From positions 62,001 to 126,000 of the forward strand of contig JAGHUH010000023.1 of NCBI GenBank assembly GCA_018064925.1: 64,000 nucleotides of DNA. Direction: 5' to 3'. This DNA comes from Candidatus Cacconaster stercorequi (lineage in GTDB: Bacteria > Bacillota > Clostridia > Oscillospirales > Oscillospiraceae). Made by a program: the position numbers and the translations under genes. Shown piece after piece: positions 22,823 through 32,467 of this stretch (its first letter is position 1; every line of letters begins with the position of its first letter). The notes beneath the pieces are model-generated. The model ran no database searches, was not told where the DNA came from, and worked only from the letters and a program-made list of their open reading frames with translations.

Positions 22823-24208
22823 ATGTTTGATTATGAAGAGCAGTTGGATCAATATCTGGAAACCATAGAGGAGATGATCCGCGAGAAACGCTACGCCGAG
22901 CTGCGTGACATGCTCCTGCCCATGGAGCCTGCGGACATCGCTCTGCTGCTGGAGGAGTCCGGCGAGGAGAAGATGCCCATTCTGTACCGCCTGCTGCCCA
23001 AGGAGCTGGCGGCAGAGGTATTTGTGGAGCTGGAATCCGACTCGCAGGAAATGCTGATCCGGGGCTTTTCCAACACCGAGCTGAAGGAAGTGCTGGATGA
23101 GCTGTATCTGGACGATGCGGTCGACATTGTGGAGGAGATGCCCGCCAGCGTGGTGATCCGCATTCTGGAGCGCGCCACGCCGGAGATGCGCAAATCCATC
23201 AACGAAATTCTGAAGTATCCCGAGGACTCTACCGGCTCTATCATGAACACGGAGTTTTTGTCCCTGAAAAAGGATATGACCGTGTCCGATGCCTTCAAGC
23301 GGATTCGCCGCGTGGGCGGCGAGATGGAGACCATCAGCATTCTGTATGTCACCGATCCCACCCGCCATCTGCTGGGTGTGCTGTCGGTGCGTGATCTGCT
23401 GCTGGCCGAGGAGGAGGATCTCATTGAGGAGATCATGGACCCCAATGTGGTGGCCATCAACACCATGGAGGATAAAGAGGATGCCGCTCAGGCATTGAGC
23501 AAATACGACTTCGTGGCCATGCCCGTGGTGGACATGGAGGAGCGTCTGGTGGGTATCGTCACCGTTGACGACGCCATGGATGTTATCGAAGAGGAGACCA
23601 CCGAGGACTTCGAAAAGATGGCCGCTATGCTGCCGTCCGACAAGCCCTATCTGCGCACCGGCGTATGCGAAACCTGGGGTGCCCGTCTGCCGTGGCTGAT
23701 GGTACTGATGCTGTCGGCTACCTTTACCGGCATGATCCTCAACCACTATGAAAATGCGCTGGCTGCCTGCCTGGTGCTGAATGCCTATATCCCCATGCTG
23801 TCCGGTACCGGCGGCAACTCCGGCACCCAGGCATCCGTTGCCGTGATCCGCGCCTTGAGTCTGGACGAGGTGAATTTCTCCGATATTTTGCAGGTGCTGT
23901 GGAAGGAACTGCGGGTATCATTTTTGTGCGGCGTGTGTCTGGGCGGTGCCAACTTCATCAAGATGCTGCTGGTGGATCGTCTGTTGCTGGGGAATGCGGC
24001 GGTGACCCTGCCGGTTTGCGCGGTGGTGTGCCTGACCATCATGTTCGTGGTGATTTTTGCCAAGTGCGTGGGCTGCAGCTTACCCATTCTGGCGGAAAAG
24101 ATCGGCCTTGACCCGGCGGTCATGGCCAGCCCCTTCATCACCACCATCGTGGACGCCACCTCGCTGCTGATTTACTTTACCTTTGCTTCGCATCTGTTGG
24201 GAATATAA
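22823..24208 (+). CDS. mgtE: Magnesium transporter MgtE
   Basis: 461 residues from MFDYEEQLDQYLET. N-terminal superhelical MgtE_N domain (PADIALLLEE repeats), a CBS pair (about 135-250), the plug helix, and a C-terminal five-helix channel with the NAYIPMLSGTGGNSGTQAS motif and a conserved Asp in the AEKIGLDPAVMASPF region. The start follows AGGAGGAGC; an in-frame upstream ATG at 22679 lies within the riboswitch and is rejected. Control by the M-box confirms a Mg2+ uptake role. Confidence 0.95.
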   Translation: MFDYEEQLDQYLETIEEMIREKRYAELRDMLLPMEPADIALLLEESGEEKMPILYRLLPKELAAEVFVELESDSQEMLIRGFSNTELKEVLDELYLDDAVDIVEEMPASVVIRILERATPEMRKSINEILKYPEDSTGSIMNTEFLSLKKDMTVSDAFKRIRRVGGEMETISILYVTDPTRHLLGVLSVRDLLLAEEEDLIEEIMDPNVVAINTMEDKEDAAQALSKYDFVAMPVVDMEERLVGIVTVDDAMDVIEEETTEDFEKMAAMLPSDKPYLRTGVCETWGARLPWLMVLMLSATFTGMILNHYENALAACLVLNAYIPMLSGTGGNSGTQASVAVIRALSLDEVNFSDILQVLWKELRVSFLCGVCLGGANFIKMLLVDRLLLGNAAVTLPVCAVVCLTIMFVVIFAKCVGCSLPILAEKIGLDPAVMASPFITTIVDATSLLIYFTFASHLLGI

Positions 24209-24212
24209 CGGA

Positions 24213-24241
24213 AAAGCCGCTCATCCGAGCGGCTTTCCTTT
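24213..24241 (+). terminator. Terminator after mgtE
   Basis: A 10-bp stem (24213-24222 with 24227-24236), then CCTTTTT. Confidence 0.82.
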
Positions 24242-24274
24242 TTGCAAAAGCAAAAGTTAGGGGGGAATTATTGC

Positions 24275-24303
24275 TTGTGAAAAACGGCGTTTTGTGATAT
24301 AAT
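24275..24303 (+). promoter_or_regulatory. SigA promoter of radC
   Basis: TTGTGA (24275-24280), 17-base spacer, TATAAT (24298-24303). Confidence 0.65.
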
Positions 24304-24351
24304 AATCCATTACTAAATTACTGCATTTCGGCGGGAGAGGAGCGAGGACAT

Positions 24352-25032
24352 ATGGGGATGCACGACAAGCACAGGCGGCGCAAACGGGCACAGTTTCTGT
24401 CCGGCGGACTGGACGGGCTGTCCGATTACGATGTGCTGGAGCTGCTGCTGTTTTACGCCATTCCCCGCCGGAATACCAACGATCTGGCCCACGCTCTGAT
24501 CGACGAGTTCGGAAATCTGGAAAATGTACTGCTGGCGCCTATCGGACAGCTGGAGAAGGTGCCGGGCATCGGAGAAAATTCCGCCCTGCTGCTGAAGCTG
24601 ATTCCGGCACTGCACACCCGTCTGCGGCAGTCACGGATGCCGGAAAAGATTTTGCAGTCCACCGATCAGGCAGGGGAATACTTTGCCGAGCTGCTGCGCC
24701 ATGAGCGCCGCGAGGTGGTCTACCAGATGTGTGTAGACAGAAAGGGCAGGATCATCAACTGCTGCCGCCTGTCGGAGGGCAGCGTGGATCTGGCGGTGCT
24801 GGATGCGCGCCGGGTGGCGGAAAACGCGCTGCTGAGCGATGCCACCGGCGTCCTTTTGGCGCACAATCATCCCAGCGGCGTGGCATTGCCCTCGGCGGAG
24901 GATCGCCAGATCACCCTGCAGGTGCGGGATGCGCTGCGCTTGATGGGGATTACACTGATCGACCATATCGTTGTGGCGGACGGAGATTTCGTCTCCATGG
25001 CCGCCAGCGGCGACCTGTTGCTTCCCTTGTAA
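24352..25032 (+). CDS. radC: RadC-family JAB/MPN-domain protein
   Basis: 226 residues. A helix-hairpin-helix region (KVPGIGENSALLLK) followed by the JAB metal motif HNHPSGVALPSAED (His171, His173, Asp184), consistent with a metalloprotease fold. The biological role of RadC is unsettled despite its historical repair name. It lies upstream of uvrB, separated by a tandem 26-bp duplication. Confidence 0.93.
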   Translation: MGMHDKHRRRKRAQFLSGGLDGLSDYDVLELLLFYAIPRRNTNDLAHALIDEFGNLENVLLAPIGQLEKVPGIGENSALLLKLIPALHTRLRQSRMPEKILQSTDQAGEYFAELLRHERREVVYQMCVDRKGRIINCCRLSEGSVDLAVLDARRVAENALLSDATGVLLAHNHPSGVALPSAEDRQITLQVRDALRLMGITLIDHIVVADGDFVSMAASGDLLLPL

Positions 25033-25040
25033 AGCCTCGT

Positions 25041-25092
25041 TTTACAACCGACCAATGATCCAATAATTTACAACCGACCAATGATCCAATAA
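25041..25092 (+). repeat. Perfect tandem duplication of 26 bp between radC and uvrB
   Basis: Two identical, directly adjacent 26-base copies (25041-25066 and 25067-25092), each beginning TTTACAACCGACC and ending CCAATAA. They lie 19 bases before the uvrB start. Confidence 0.95.
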
Positions 25093-25111
25093 GAAGTAAG
25101 GAGAACACAGT

Positions 25112-27076
25112 ATGCCTGCTTTTCAGGTGGTTTCTGAATATGAGCCCTCCGGTGATCAGCCGCAGGCAATTGCGGCGCTGGCCGAGGGCATCGAGAACGG
25201 TCTGCGCTCTCAGGTGCTGCTGGGCGTGACCGGCAGCGGCAAGACCTATACCATGGCCAAGGTCATCGAAAAGGTACAGCGCCCTACGCTGGTGCTGGCG
25301 CATAATAAGACGCTGGCCGCCCAGCTCTGCGAGGAGTTCCGGGAGTTTTTCCCCAACAACGCCGTGGAGTATTTCGTCTCCTACTACGACTATTATCAGC
25401 CGGAGGCGTATATCCCCCATACCGATACCTATATCGAGAAGGACGCCTCCACCAACGAGGAGATCGACCGCCTGCGCCTGAGCGCCACGGCGTCTCTTCT
25501 GGAGCGGCGAGATGTGATCGTGGTGGCATCGGTGAGCTGTATCTACGGTCTGGGCGAACCGGATGACTTTGCGAAGATGATGATCTCCCTGCGCACGGGG
25601 ATGACCATGGACCGTGACGAGCTGCTGCGCCGTCTGGTGGAGGATCGCTACGAGCGCAATGATATCGCCTTTGGCCGCAATATGTTCCGTGTCCGGGGTG
25701 ACACGGTGGAGTTATATCCCGCCTATTATAAAGACCGCGCCATCCGCGTGGAATTTTTCGGCGATGAGATCGACCGCATCACCGAATTTCACCCCGTGAC
25801 AGGTGTGGCCAACTGCACGCTGAACCATGTGGCCATCTACCCTGCCAGCCACTATGTCACGCCCAAGGAGAAGATGGACGCGGCCATGGTGGAGATCCGG
25901 AAAGAGCTGGAGGAGCAGGTGAAGCGATTTGAGAGCGAGAACAAGCTCATCGAGGCCCAGCGTATCCGCCAGCGCACCGAATACGACATGGAGATGATGA
26001 TGGAGCTGGGCTACTGCTCCGGCATCGAGAACTATTCCCGCATCATCGGGCAGCGGCCTGTGGGCTCCCCGCCCATGACGCTGCTGGACTTTTTCCCGGA
26101 TGATTTTCTGCTGTTTGTGGATGAGAGCCATGTGACGCTGCCCCAGGTGCGGGCCATGTACAACGGCGACCATGCACGGAAGAACAGTCTGGTGGAGTAT
26201 GGCTTCCGTCTGCCCTGCGCTTACGATAACCGCCCCTTGAAATTCGAGGAATTTGAGGAGCGTTTCCATCAGGCGGTGTTCGTGTCTGCCACACCCGGCG
26301 AGTATGAAAAGACCAACGCCGATGCCGTGGCCGAGCAGGTCATCCGCCCCACGGGACTTCTGGATCCGGTGGTAGAGGTGCGGCCCGTGCTGGGTCAAAT
26401 TGACGATTTGGTGGAGGAGATCCACCGCCGCACGGAGCGCAACGAGCGGGTACTGGTGACGACGCTGACCAAGCGCATGGCGGAGGATCTGACCAACCAT
26501 TTCAAGGGTCTGGGCATCCGCGTGCGGTATATGCACTCGGATGTGGCGGCGCTGGAGCGCATGGAGATCATCCGCGACCTGCGTCTGGGTGAATTTGATG
26601 TGCTGGTGGGCATCAACCTGCTGCGTGAGGGGCTGGATCTGCCGGAGGTGAGCCTCGTGGCCATTTTGGATGCCGATAAGGAGGGCTTTCTGCGCAGTGA
26701 GACCAGCCTCATCCAGACCATCGGCCGCGCCGCACGAAACGCGGAGGGACTGGTGATCCTGTATGCCGACACGGTGACGCCCAGTATGAAAGCGGCCATC
26801 ACCGAAACGGAGCGCCGCCGGAAGAAGCAGGATGCCTATAACAAGGCGCACGGCATCGTGCCCCGCACCATCCGCAAGAGCGTGCGGGAGATGGTGGAGA
26901 TCAGCCATACCGCCCAGGAGGCATCGAAGCTGACGAAGAAGAAGCTGACGGATGCCCAGCGGCAGGCCACCATTGCCCGGTTGGAAAAAGAGATGAAACA
27001 GGCCAGCAAGATGCTGGAGTTTGAAGTTGCGGCTCTGCTCCGTGATCAGATCATCGAATTGCGGAACGAGAAGTAA
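25112..27076 (+). CDS. uvrB: UvrABC excinuclease subunit B
   Basis: 654 residues, full length. Walker A GVTGSGKT at 38-45, the aromatic beta-hairpin [15 protein letters not shown] that clamps damaged DNA, helicase motifs through [12 protein letters not shown], and the C-terminal UVR motif ([16 protein letters not shown]) that binds UvrC. AAGGAG precedes the ATG. Co-directional with the following genes up to uvrA. Confidence 0.98.
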   Translation: MPAFQVVSEYEPSGDQPQAIAALAEGIENGLRSQVLLGVTGSGKTYTMAKVIEKVQRPTLVLAHNKTLAAQLCEEFREFFPNNAVEYFVSYYDYYQPEAYIPHTDTYIEKDASTNEEIDRLRLSATASLLERRDVIVVASVSCIYGLGEPDDFAKMMISLRTGMTMDRDELLRRLVEDRYERNDIAFGRNMFRVRGDTVELYPAYYKDRAIRVEFFGDEIDRITEFHPVTGVANCTLNHVAIYPASHYVTPKEKMDAAMVEIRKELEEQVKRFESENKLIEAQRIRQRTEYDMEMMMELGYCSGIENYSRIIGQRPVGSPPMTLLDFFPDDFLLFVDESHVTLPQVRAMYNGDHARKNSLVEYGFRLPCAYDNRPLKFEEFEERFHQAVFVSATPGEYEKTNADAVAEQVIRPTGLLDPVVEVRPVLGQIDDLVEEIHRRTERNERVLVTTLTKRMAEDLTNHFKGLGIRVRYMHSDVAALERMEIIRDLRLGEFDVLVGINLLREGLDLPEVSLVAILDADKEGFLRSETSLIQTIGRAARNAEGLVILYADTVTPSMKAAITETERRRKKQDAYNKAHGIVPRTIRKSVREMVEISHTAQEASKLTKKKLTDAQRQATIARLEKEMKQASKMLEFEVAALLRDQIIELRNEK

Positions 27077-27089
27077 CGAGGTGAAGCGG

Positions 27090-27965
27090 ATGAAAAAATA
27101 TATTTCCTATATCTATGTTGTGCTGGGTGCGGCCTGCTGGGGTTTTATCGGCGTATTCAACCGCATTCTGGCCACCACCGGGATCACCATGGGAAACCGG
27201 GTGCTGATCCGCAATTTCGGCTCGCTGCTGCTGATGACAGTGGTGTTTGCCTTCATCCATCCGCAGGTATTTCACATTCAGAAAAAGCACCTGCCCCTCT
27301 TTCTGGGCAGCGGTCTATTAAGCGTGGTGGGATTGGGGTGGACCTATTTCTCCTGCCAGTTGATGTGCTCATTGGCGGTGGCGGGCATTCTGCTGTATCT
27401 GGCGCCGTCCTTCGTGGTCATCGGCAGCGCCATTTTGTGGAAGGCGCCCCTGACACGCCGAAAGATCGCTGCGCTTGCGTTGGCACTTTGCGGCTGTGCG
27501 CTGGTCAGCGGCATCGTGGGCGGCGATGTAAAGGCATCGGTGCCGGGGATTTTGCTGGGCATCGGTGCGGGGCTGTGCTATGCCAGCTATACGATTTTCT
27601 CCCACTACGGTCTTGCCCACTATGACAGTCTGACCATGATTTACTGGACTTTTCTGGTGGCGGGCCTTGCCTCGCTGGTGTTTCTGGATGCCCCGGCCAT
27701 GGCGGATACCCTGCGTCAGCCCAACGGCATCATCGGTGCCGTGGGGTTGGTGGTCATCGCCACGGTGCTGCCGTACATCTTCTATACCAAGGGCCTTGAG
27801 GGCGTGGAGAGCGGCGTCGCCTCGGTGATCGCCAATGTAGAGCCGGTGGTGGCGGCGTTGACCGGCGTCATCTTTTTCAACGAAACGCTGAACATCTGGA
27901 CGGTGCTGGGCATTATACTGGTGCTGACAGCGGCGGTGCTTCTGGCAAAGGGAGATAACCCATGA
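27090..27965 (+). CDS. DMT-superfamily (EamA) transporter
   Basis: 291-residue integral membrane protein with ten hydrophobic segments in two EamA halves (AACWGFIGVFNRILA and ANVEPVVAALTGVIFFNETL motifs). Probably exports or imports a small metabolite; substrate not predictable. Start at MKKYISYIY, 14 bases after the uvrB stop, with GAGGTG upstream. Its stop overlaps the next gene by 4 bases. Confidence 0.88.
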   Translation: MKKYISYIYVVLGAACWGFIGVFNRILATTGITMGNRVLIRNFGSLLLMTVVFAFIHPQVFHIQKKHLPLFLGSGLLSVVGLGWTYFSCQLMCSLAVAGILLYLAPSFVVIGSAILWKAPLTRRKIAALALALCGCALVSGIVGGDVKASVPGILLGIGAGLCYASYTIFSHYGLAHYDSLTMIYWTFLVAGLASLVFLDAPAMADTLRQPNGIIGAVGLVVIATVLPYIFYTKGLEGVESGVASVIANVEPVVAALTGVIFFNETLNIWTVLGIILVLTAAVLLAKGDNP

Positions 27966-28663
27966 CGGAAAAGCTGCGGCCATATCGGTGCCTTGACGGC
28001 CTGACCCTGAAGTGCGTGGCCATGGCGGCCATGCTGCTGGATCATGCAGGTATGACGCTGTTTCCGGATGTGCTCTGGCTGCGCTGCGTGGGGCGGTTGG
28101 CGTTCCCCGTCTTCGCCTTTCTGGCAGCGGAGGGCTTTGCCTATACCCGCAATTTCCGGAAGTATCTTGCCCGCATGGCGGTGTTTGCTGTTTTCGCGGA
28201 GATCCCGTTTAATCTGGCGTGCAGCGGACACATTTTGTGCTGGGAGAAACAGAATGTGATGTGGACGCTCTGTCTGGCACTGCTGCTGCTCCGCGGGATT
28301 GGCTGGGCAAGGGAGAAGCTCCCGGATTGGGAGGAAGTCGCCATTGTTGCGGCCCTTGTGCTGGGAATGCTGGCGGGCGAGATTTTGCGCGTGGATTACG
28401 GCGGTGAAGGCGTGGCCATGGTGCTGTTGTTCTGGCTTTGCCGCCGGGAAAAAGGCGGTGCGCTGTGTCAGGTCATCGGTATGTTTGCGCTCTGCGCATG
28501 GCTGGGCGGCGGCATCTGCTATCTTGCCATGCTGGCGCTGCTCCCTATCTGGCTCTATAACGGGCAGTCCGGCCCCCGCAACAAAGTCATTCAATATACC
28601 TGCTATGTGTTTTACCCGGTGCATCTATTACTTCTCGGCATTCTGACGCAATATATATCGTAG
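27962..28663 (+). CDS. TraX-family membrane protein
   Basis: 233 residues with about eight hydrophobic segments. Matches the TraX/acyltransferase-3-like pattern: LKCVAMAAMLLDHAGM with the conserved His, a VGRLAFPVFAFLAAEGF segment, and YVFYPVHLLLLG at the end. TraX acetylates F pilin in E. coli plasmids; chromosomal TraX-family genes in Firmicutes have no known substrate. Overlaps the DMT transporter by 4 bases (ATGA). No conjugation genes are nearby, so the name reflects the family only. Confidence 0.85.
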   Translation: MTEKLRPYRCLDGLTLKCVAMAAMLLDHAGMTLFPDVLWLRCVGRLAFPVFAFLAAEGFAYTRNFRKYLARMAVFAVFAEIPFNLACSGHILCWEKQNVMWTLCLALLLLRGIGWAREKLPDWEEVAIVAALVLGMLAGEILRVDYGGEGVAMVLLFWLCRREKGGALCQVIGMFALCAWLGGGICYLAMLALLPIWLYNGQSGPRNKVIQYTCYVFYPVHLLLLGILTQYIS

Positions 28664-28680
28664 CGAAGGAGGAACCATCC

Positions 28681-29169
28681 ATGGCGAAGAAGAAAGAGGA
28701 AAAAACCAATGTGATGCGCGCATTGGAGCAGAAGAAAATTCCCTATCAGGCTCATACCTATCCCGCTGACGGCGGCGCCGTGGACGGCGTGTCCGTGGCG
28801 GCGTATCTGGGGCAGGACCCTGCCGCCGTGTTCAAAACGCTGGTGACCCGGGGGACATCCGGTGCCTACTATGTATTTGACATCCCTGTGGCGGAAAACC
28901 TGGATCTGAAGAAGGCAGCCAAAGCGGTGGGGGAAAAATCCATTGCCATGATTGCCCAGAAGGAGCTTCTGCCCCTGACCGGCTATGTCCACGGCGGGTG
29001 CAGCCCCGTGGGAATGAAGAAGCTGTTTCCCACCGTGTTCCATCAGACCGCCGACGAGCTGGAGAGCATTATGGTGTCGGCGGGGAAGATCGGTTTTCAG
29101 GTGCAATGTCGTCCTGCCGATCTGCTGAACCTTGTGGGGGGCAAAACGGCGGATATTATTGTAGATTAA
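28681..29169 (+). CDS. ybaK: Cys-tRNA(Pro) deacylase YbaK
   Basis: 162 residues of the YbaK/EbsC family, which hydrolyses mischarged Cys-tRNA(Pro). Visible blocks are [18 protein letters not shown], the FKTLVTRG segment with catalytic Lys context, and [18 protein letters not shown] precedes the ATG. End of the uvrB-led run before uvrA's own promoter. Confidence 0.92.
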   Translation: MAKKKEEKTNVMRALEQKKIPYQAHTYPADGGAVDGVSVAAYLGQDPAAVFKTLVTRGTSGAYYVFDIPVAENLDLKKAAKAVGEKSIAMIAQKELLPLTGYVHGGCSPVGMKKLFPTVFHQTADELESIMVSAGKIGFQVQCRPADLLNLVGGKTADIIVD

Positions 29170-29178
29170 AACTATTGG

Positions 29179-29239
29179 TTGACATAATAAAATGATTGTA
29201 CCATACTGTCCGCAGGACGGCCGTCCGCAAGACAGTATG
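29179..29239 (+). promoter_or_regulatory. uvrA promoter with overlapping inverted repeat
   Basis: TTGACA (29179-29184), 17-base spacer, CATACT (29202-29207). The -10 lies in the left arm of an inverted repeat CATACTGTC (29202-29210)/GACAGTATG (29231-29239) that encloses GGACGG/CCGTCC. It could be a repressor site or a 5' mRNA hairpin. It does not match the Bacillus LexA box. Confidence 0.6.
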
Positions 29240-29255
29240 AACAGGAGCGAATACC

Positions 29256-32081
29256 ATGCAAAAGGAAATTTTCATCAAGGGTGCGCGGGAGAACAACCTG
29301 AAGAATATTGATGTGGCCATCCCCCGCGACAAGCTGGTGGTGCTGACGGGGCTTTCCGGCTCCGGCAAATCGTCGCTGGCCTTTGATACCATTTATGCCG
29401 AGGGACAGCGCCGGTATGTGGAGAGTCTGAGCGCCTATGCCCGGATGTTCTTGGGCCAGATGGACAAGCCGGATGTGGACTATATTGACGGTCTATCCCC
29501 GGCCATCTCCATCGACCAGAAAACCACCTCGAAAAATCCCCGCTCCACTGTGGGCACGGTGACGGAGATCTATGACTATCTACGCCTTCTGTGGGCACGG
29601 GTGGGTACGCCCCATTGCCCCAAGTGCGGCAAGGAAATTCGTCAGCAGACCATCGACCAGATCGTGGATCAGGTGCTTTCTCTGCCGGAGGGCACCCGTA
29701 TTCAGATTTTGGCGCCGGTGATCCGCGGACGCAAGGGCGAGCACACCAAGGTGTTCGAGGATGCCCGCCGCAGCGGATATGTCCGCGTGCGGGTGGACGG
29801 AAACCTCTATGATCTGGGCGAGGAGATTAGGCTGGAAAAAAACCTCAAGCACCACATTGAGGTGGTGGTGGACCGTCTGATCGTTCGCAGCGATATTCAG
29901 CAGCGGCTGACGGACTCTATCGAAACGGCCTGTGCCCTCACCGGCGGTCTGGTGGTGGTCAATCTGCTGCGGGAGGAGCAGGACTTGTCCTTTTCCCAGA
30001 ACTACGCCTGCGACGATTGCGGTATCTCCATCGAGGAGCTGACGCCCCGGATGTTTTCCTTCAACAATCCCTACGGCGCCTGCCCCACCTGTACCGGGCT
30101 GGGGATGCAGCTCAAGGCTGACCCGGTGCTGATCGTACCGGACGAGAGCAAATCCATTCTGGACGGCGCCATCACCGCCAGCGGTTGGAACTCCATCCGC
30201 TCTGACGGCATCTCCCGGATGTATTTTGACGCGCTGACCAAGAAATACCATTTCTCCCTTGCCACGCCGTGGCGGGATCTGACAGCCCAGGTGAAGGATA
30301 TTATCCTCTACGGCACCCGGGGAGAGAAACTGGAGCTGACCTATGACCAGCCCCGCGGCAAGGGCGTTTTATATCAGCCCTTTGAGGGCATCGCCAACAA
30401 TCTGGAGCGCCGCTATCGGGAGACCCAGAGCGATGCGTCCAAAAAGGAGATCGAGGAGCGCATGGCGGAGTGTCCCTGCCCCGCCTGTCAGGGGCGCCGT
30501 CTGCGCCCGGAGGCGCTGTCGGTTACGGTGGGCGGCAAGTCCATCCACGGCCTGACGGAGCTGCCCATCAATGAAGAGCTGGCATTTTTTGACGAATTGA
30601 CGCTTACCGATACCCAGCAGATCATTGCCGCGCAGATTTTGAAGGAGATCCGCTCCCGTCTGCACTTTTTGCAGTCGGTGGGTCTTGATTATCTGACCCT
30701 CAGCCGCTCCAGCGGTACGCTGAGTGGCGGCGAGAGCCAGCGGATCCGTCTGGCCACCCAGATTGGCTCCAGCCTAATGGGCGTGCTGTATATTCTGGAT
30801 GAGCCGTCCATCGGATTGCATCAGCGGGACAATGACAAGCTGCTTGAAACGCTGAAGCACCTGCGCGATCTGGGCAACACCCTCATCGTGGTGGAGCATG
30901 ACGAGGACACCATGCGTGCGGCGGATTACCTCATCGACATTGGCCCCGGCGCCGGCAGTCACGGCGGTGAGGTGGTGGCCGCCGGCACGCCGGAGGAGGT
31001 CATGGCCAATCCCCACAGTCTGACGGGACAGTACCTCAGCGGCAAAAAGAAAATTGACATTCCCGTCTGCCGCCGCAAGGGCAGCGGCAAATGGCTGACG
31101 GTGCGGGGCGCACGAGAGAACAACCTGAAAAATATTGATGTGTCGATACCGCTGGGCACGCTGACCTGCGTCACCGGTGTCAGCGGCAGCGGCAAATCCA
31201 GTCTGGTGAACGAGATCATCTTCAAGAAGCTGGGCGTGGAGCTGAACCGCATGAAGGCACATCCCGGCAAGTTTACCGCCATCGAGGGCATGGAGCATCT
31301 GGACAAGGTCATCAGCATTGACCAGAGTCCCATCGGCCGCACGCCCCGAAGCAATCCGGCCACCTACACCAACCTGTTTAACGATATCCGTGCCCTGTTT
31401 GCCGCCACGCCGGAGGCAAAGGCCAGGGGCTACAATATGGGTCGCTTCTCCTTCAATACCAAGGGCGGGCGCTGTGAGGCCTGCTGCGGTGACGGACTTT
31501 TAAAAATCGAAATGCACTTTCTGGCAGATGTCTATGTCCCCTGCGAGGTGTGCCGGGGCAAACGCTACAACCGCGAGACGCTGGAAGTGAAATATAAGGG
31601 CAAATCCATCGCCGATGTACTGGATATGACGGTGGAGGATGCGGCGGAGTTCTTTGCACCGGTGCCGAAAATTGCCGACCGCCTGCGCACCTTGTGCCAG
31701 GTGGGTCTGGGCTATGTGAAGCTGGGGCAGTCCAGCACCACGCTGTCCGGCGGCGAGGCGCAGCGCGTCAAGCTGGCCACGGAGCTTTCCAAGCGCTCCA
31801 CCGGCCGCACCATCTATATTCTGGATGAGCCCACCACCGGCCTGCATGCCGACGATGTGAAAAAGCTGCTGATCGTGCTGCAGCGATTGGTGGAGGCGGG
31901 CAACACGGTGCTGGTGATCGAGCATAATCTGGATGTGATCAAATGCGCCGACTACCTCATTGATCTGGGGCCGGAGGGCGGCAGCGGCGGCGGCACGGTG
32001 GTGGCCACCGGTACGCCAGAGCAAGTGGCAGAGGTGAAGGAATCCTACACCGGCCGCTATCTGAAAAAAATTCTGAAATAA
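29256..32081 (+). CDS. uvrA: UvrABC excinuclease subunit A
   Basis: 941 residues, full length. Two ABC ATPase halves: Walker [10 protein letters not shown] near 34 and GVSGSGKSS near 640, signature motifs [11 protein letters not shown] and [11 protein letters not shown], and zinc modules (CPKCGK..., [19 protein letters not shown]...CEVC). Scans DNA and loads UvrB. Own promoter with an inverted repeat. Separated from uvrB by three unrelated genes, unlike the usual uvrBA operon. Confidence 0.98.
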   Translation: MQKEIFIKGARENNLKNIDVAIPRDKLVVLTGLSGSGKSSLAFDTIYAEGQRRYVESLSAYARMFLGQMDKPDVDYIDGLSPAISIDQKTTSKNPRSTVGTVTEIYDYLRLLWARVGTPHCPKCGKEIRQQTIDQIVDQVLSLPEGTRIQILAPVIRGRKGEHTKVFEDARRSGYVRVRVDGNLYDLGEEIRLEKNLKHHIEVVVDRLIVRSDIQQRLTDSIETACALTGGLVVVNLLREEQDLSFSQNYACDDCGISIEELTPRMFSFNNPYGACPTCTGLGMQLKADPVLIVPDESKSILDGAITASGWNSIRSDGISRMYFDALTKKYHFSLATPWRDLTAQVKDIILYGTRGEKLELTYDQPRGKGVLYQPFEGIANNLERRYRETQSDASKKEIEERMAECPCPACQGRRLRPEALSVTVGGKSIHGLTELPINEELAFFDELTLTDTQQIIAAQILKEIRSRLHFLQSVGLDYLTLSRSSGTLSGGESQRIRLATQIGSSLMGVLYILDEPSIGLHQRDNDKLLETLKHLRDLGNTLIVVEHDEDTMRAADYLIDIGPGAGSHGGEVVAAGTPEEVMANPHSLTGQYLSGKKKIDIPVCRRKGSGKWLTVRGARENNLKNIDVSIPLGTLTCVTGVSGSGKSSLVNEIIFKKLGVELNRMKAHPGKFTAIEGMEHLDKVISIDQSPIGRTPRSNPATYTNLFNDIRALFAATPEAKARGYNMGRFSFNTKGGRCEACCGDGLLKIEMHFLADVYVPCEVCRGKRYNRETLEVKYKGKSIADVLDMTVEDAAEFFAPVPKIADRLRTLCQVGLGYVKLGQSSTTLSGGEAQRVKLATELSKRSTGRTIYILDEPTTGLHADDVKKLLIVLQRLVEAGNTVLVIEHNLDVIKCADYLIDLGPEGGSGGGTVVATGTPEQVAEVKESYTGRYLKKILK

Positions 32082-32127
32082 CCACTCCACCCTCACCGGC
32101 ATAGGATAGTATGAGGTGATGGCAGTG

Positions 32128-32454
32128 ATGCTTTTGCGTGACGGAGTGATCGCACTGTTGGCGGCGATTGGGCTGACGGTGATCCTGTGGGGAGCGGCAG
32201 AGCTGATTTTCCGGAAACGGGAGGGGCACAGCGCCGCGGTGGTGGTGCTGCCCATGTGCGGCACGGCGGTGGAGTACGATCTGCAGACCCTGCTGGCACA
32301 GCGCCGCCGTCTGGGCAGTGATGCGGCCATCGTACTGCTGGATCGCGGATTAAGTGACGAGGATCGCCGGCGGGCGGAATGGCTGACGAAGCGGTACGAG
32401 GGTGTTGTACTGCTGACAGCCGATGAATTGACAGAATATTGGAAACGAACTTGA
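32128..32454 (+). CDS. Small single-span membrane protein, hypothetical
   Basis: 108 residues from MLLRDGVIALLAAIGLT. One N-terminal TM helix (about 5-25) then a soluble alpha/beta stretch with AAVVVLPMCGTAVEYDLQTLL and DAAIVLLDRGLSDEDRRRAEWL. Start chosen because GAGGTG is 9 bases upstream; an ATG three codons earlier is possible. Located between uvrA and recD2, 13 bases before recD2. Not recognised. Confidence 0.7.
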   Translation: MLLRDGVIALLAAIGLTVILWGAAELIFRKREGHSAAVVVLPMCGTAVEYDLQTLLAQRRRLGSDAAIVLLDRGLSDEDRRRAEWLTKRYEGVVLLTADELTEYWKRT

Positions 32455-32467
32455 AAGGGAAGAAGCT

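Noticed and set aside
27962-28663. Conjugation gene, because of the TraX name
   Set aside because: No transfer genes nearby; GC content and overlaps match the surrounding chromosome.
29202-29239. Classic Bacillus LexA box at uvrA
   Set aside because: The repeat does not match CGAAC-N4-GTTCG; it is reported only as an unidentified operator-like repeat.
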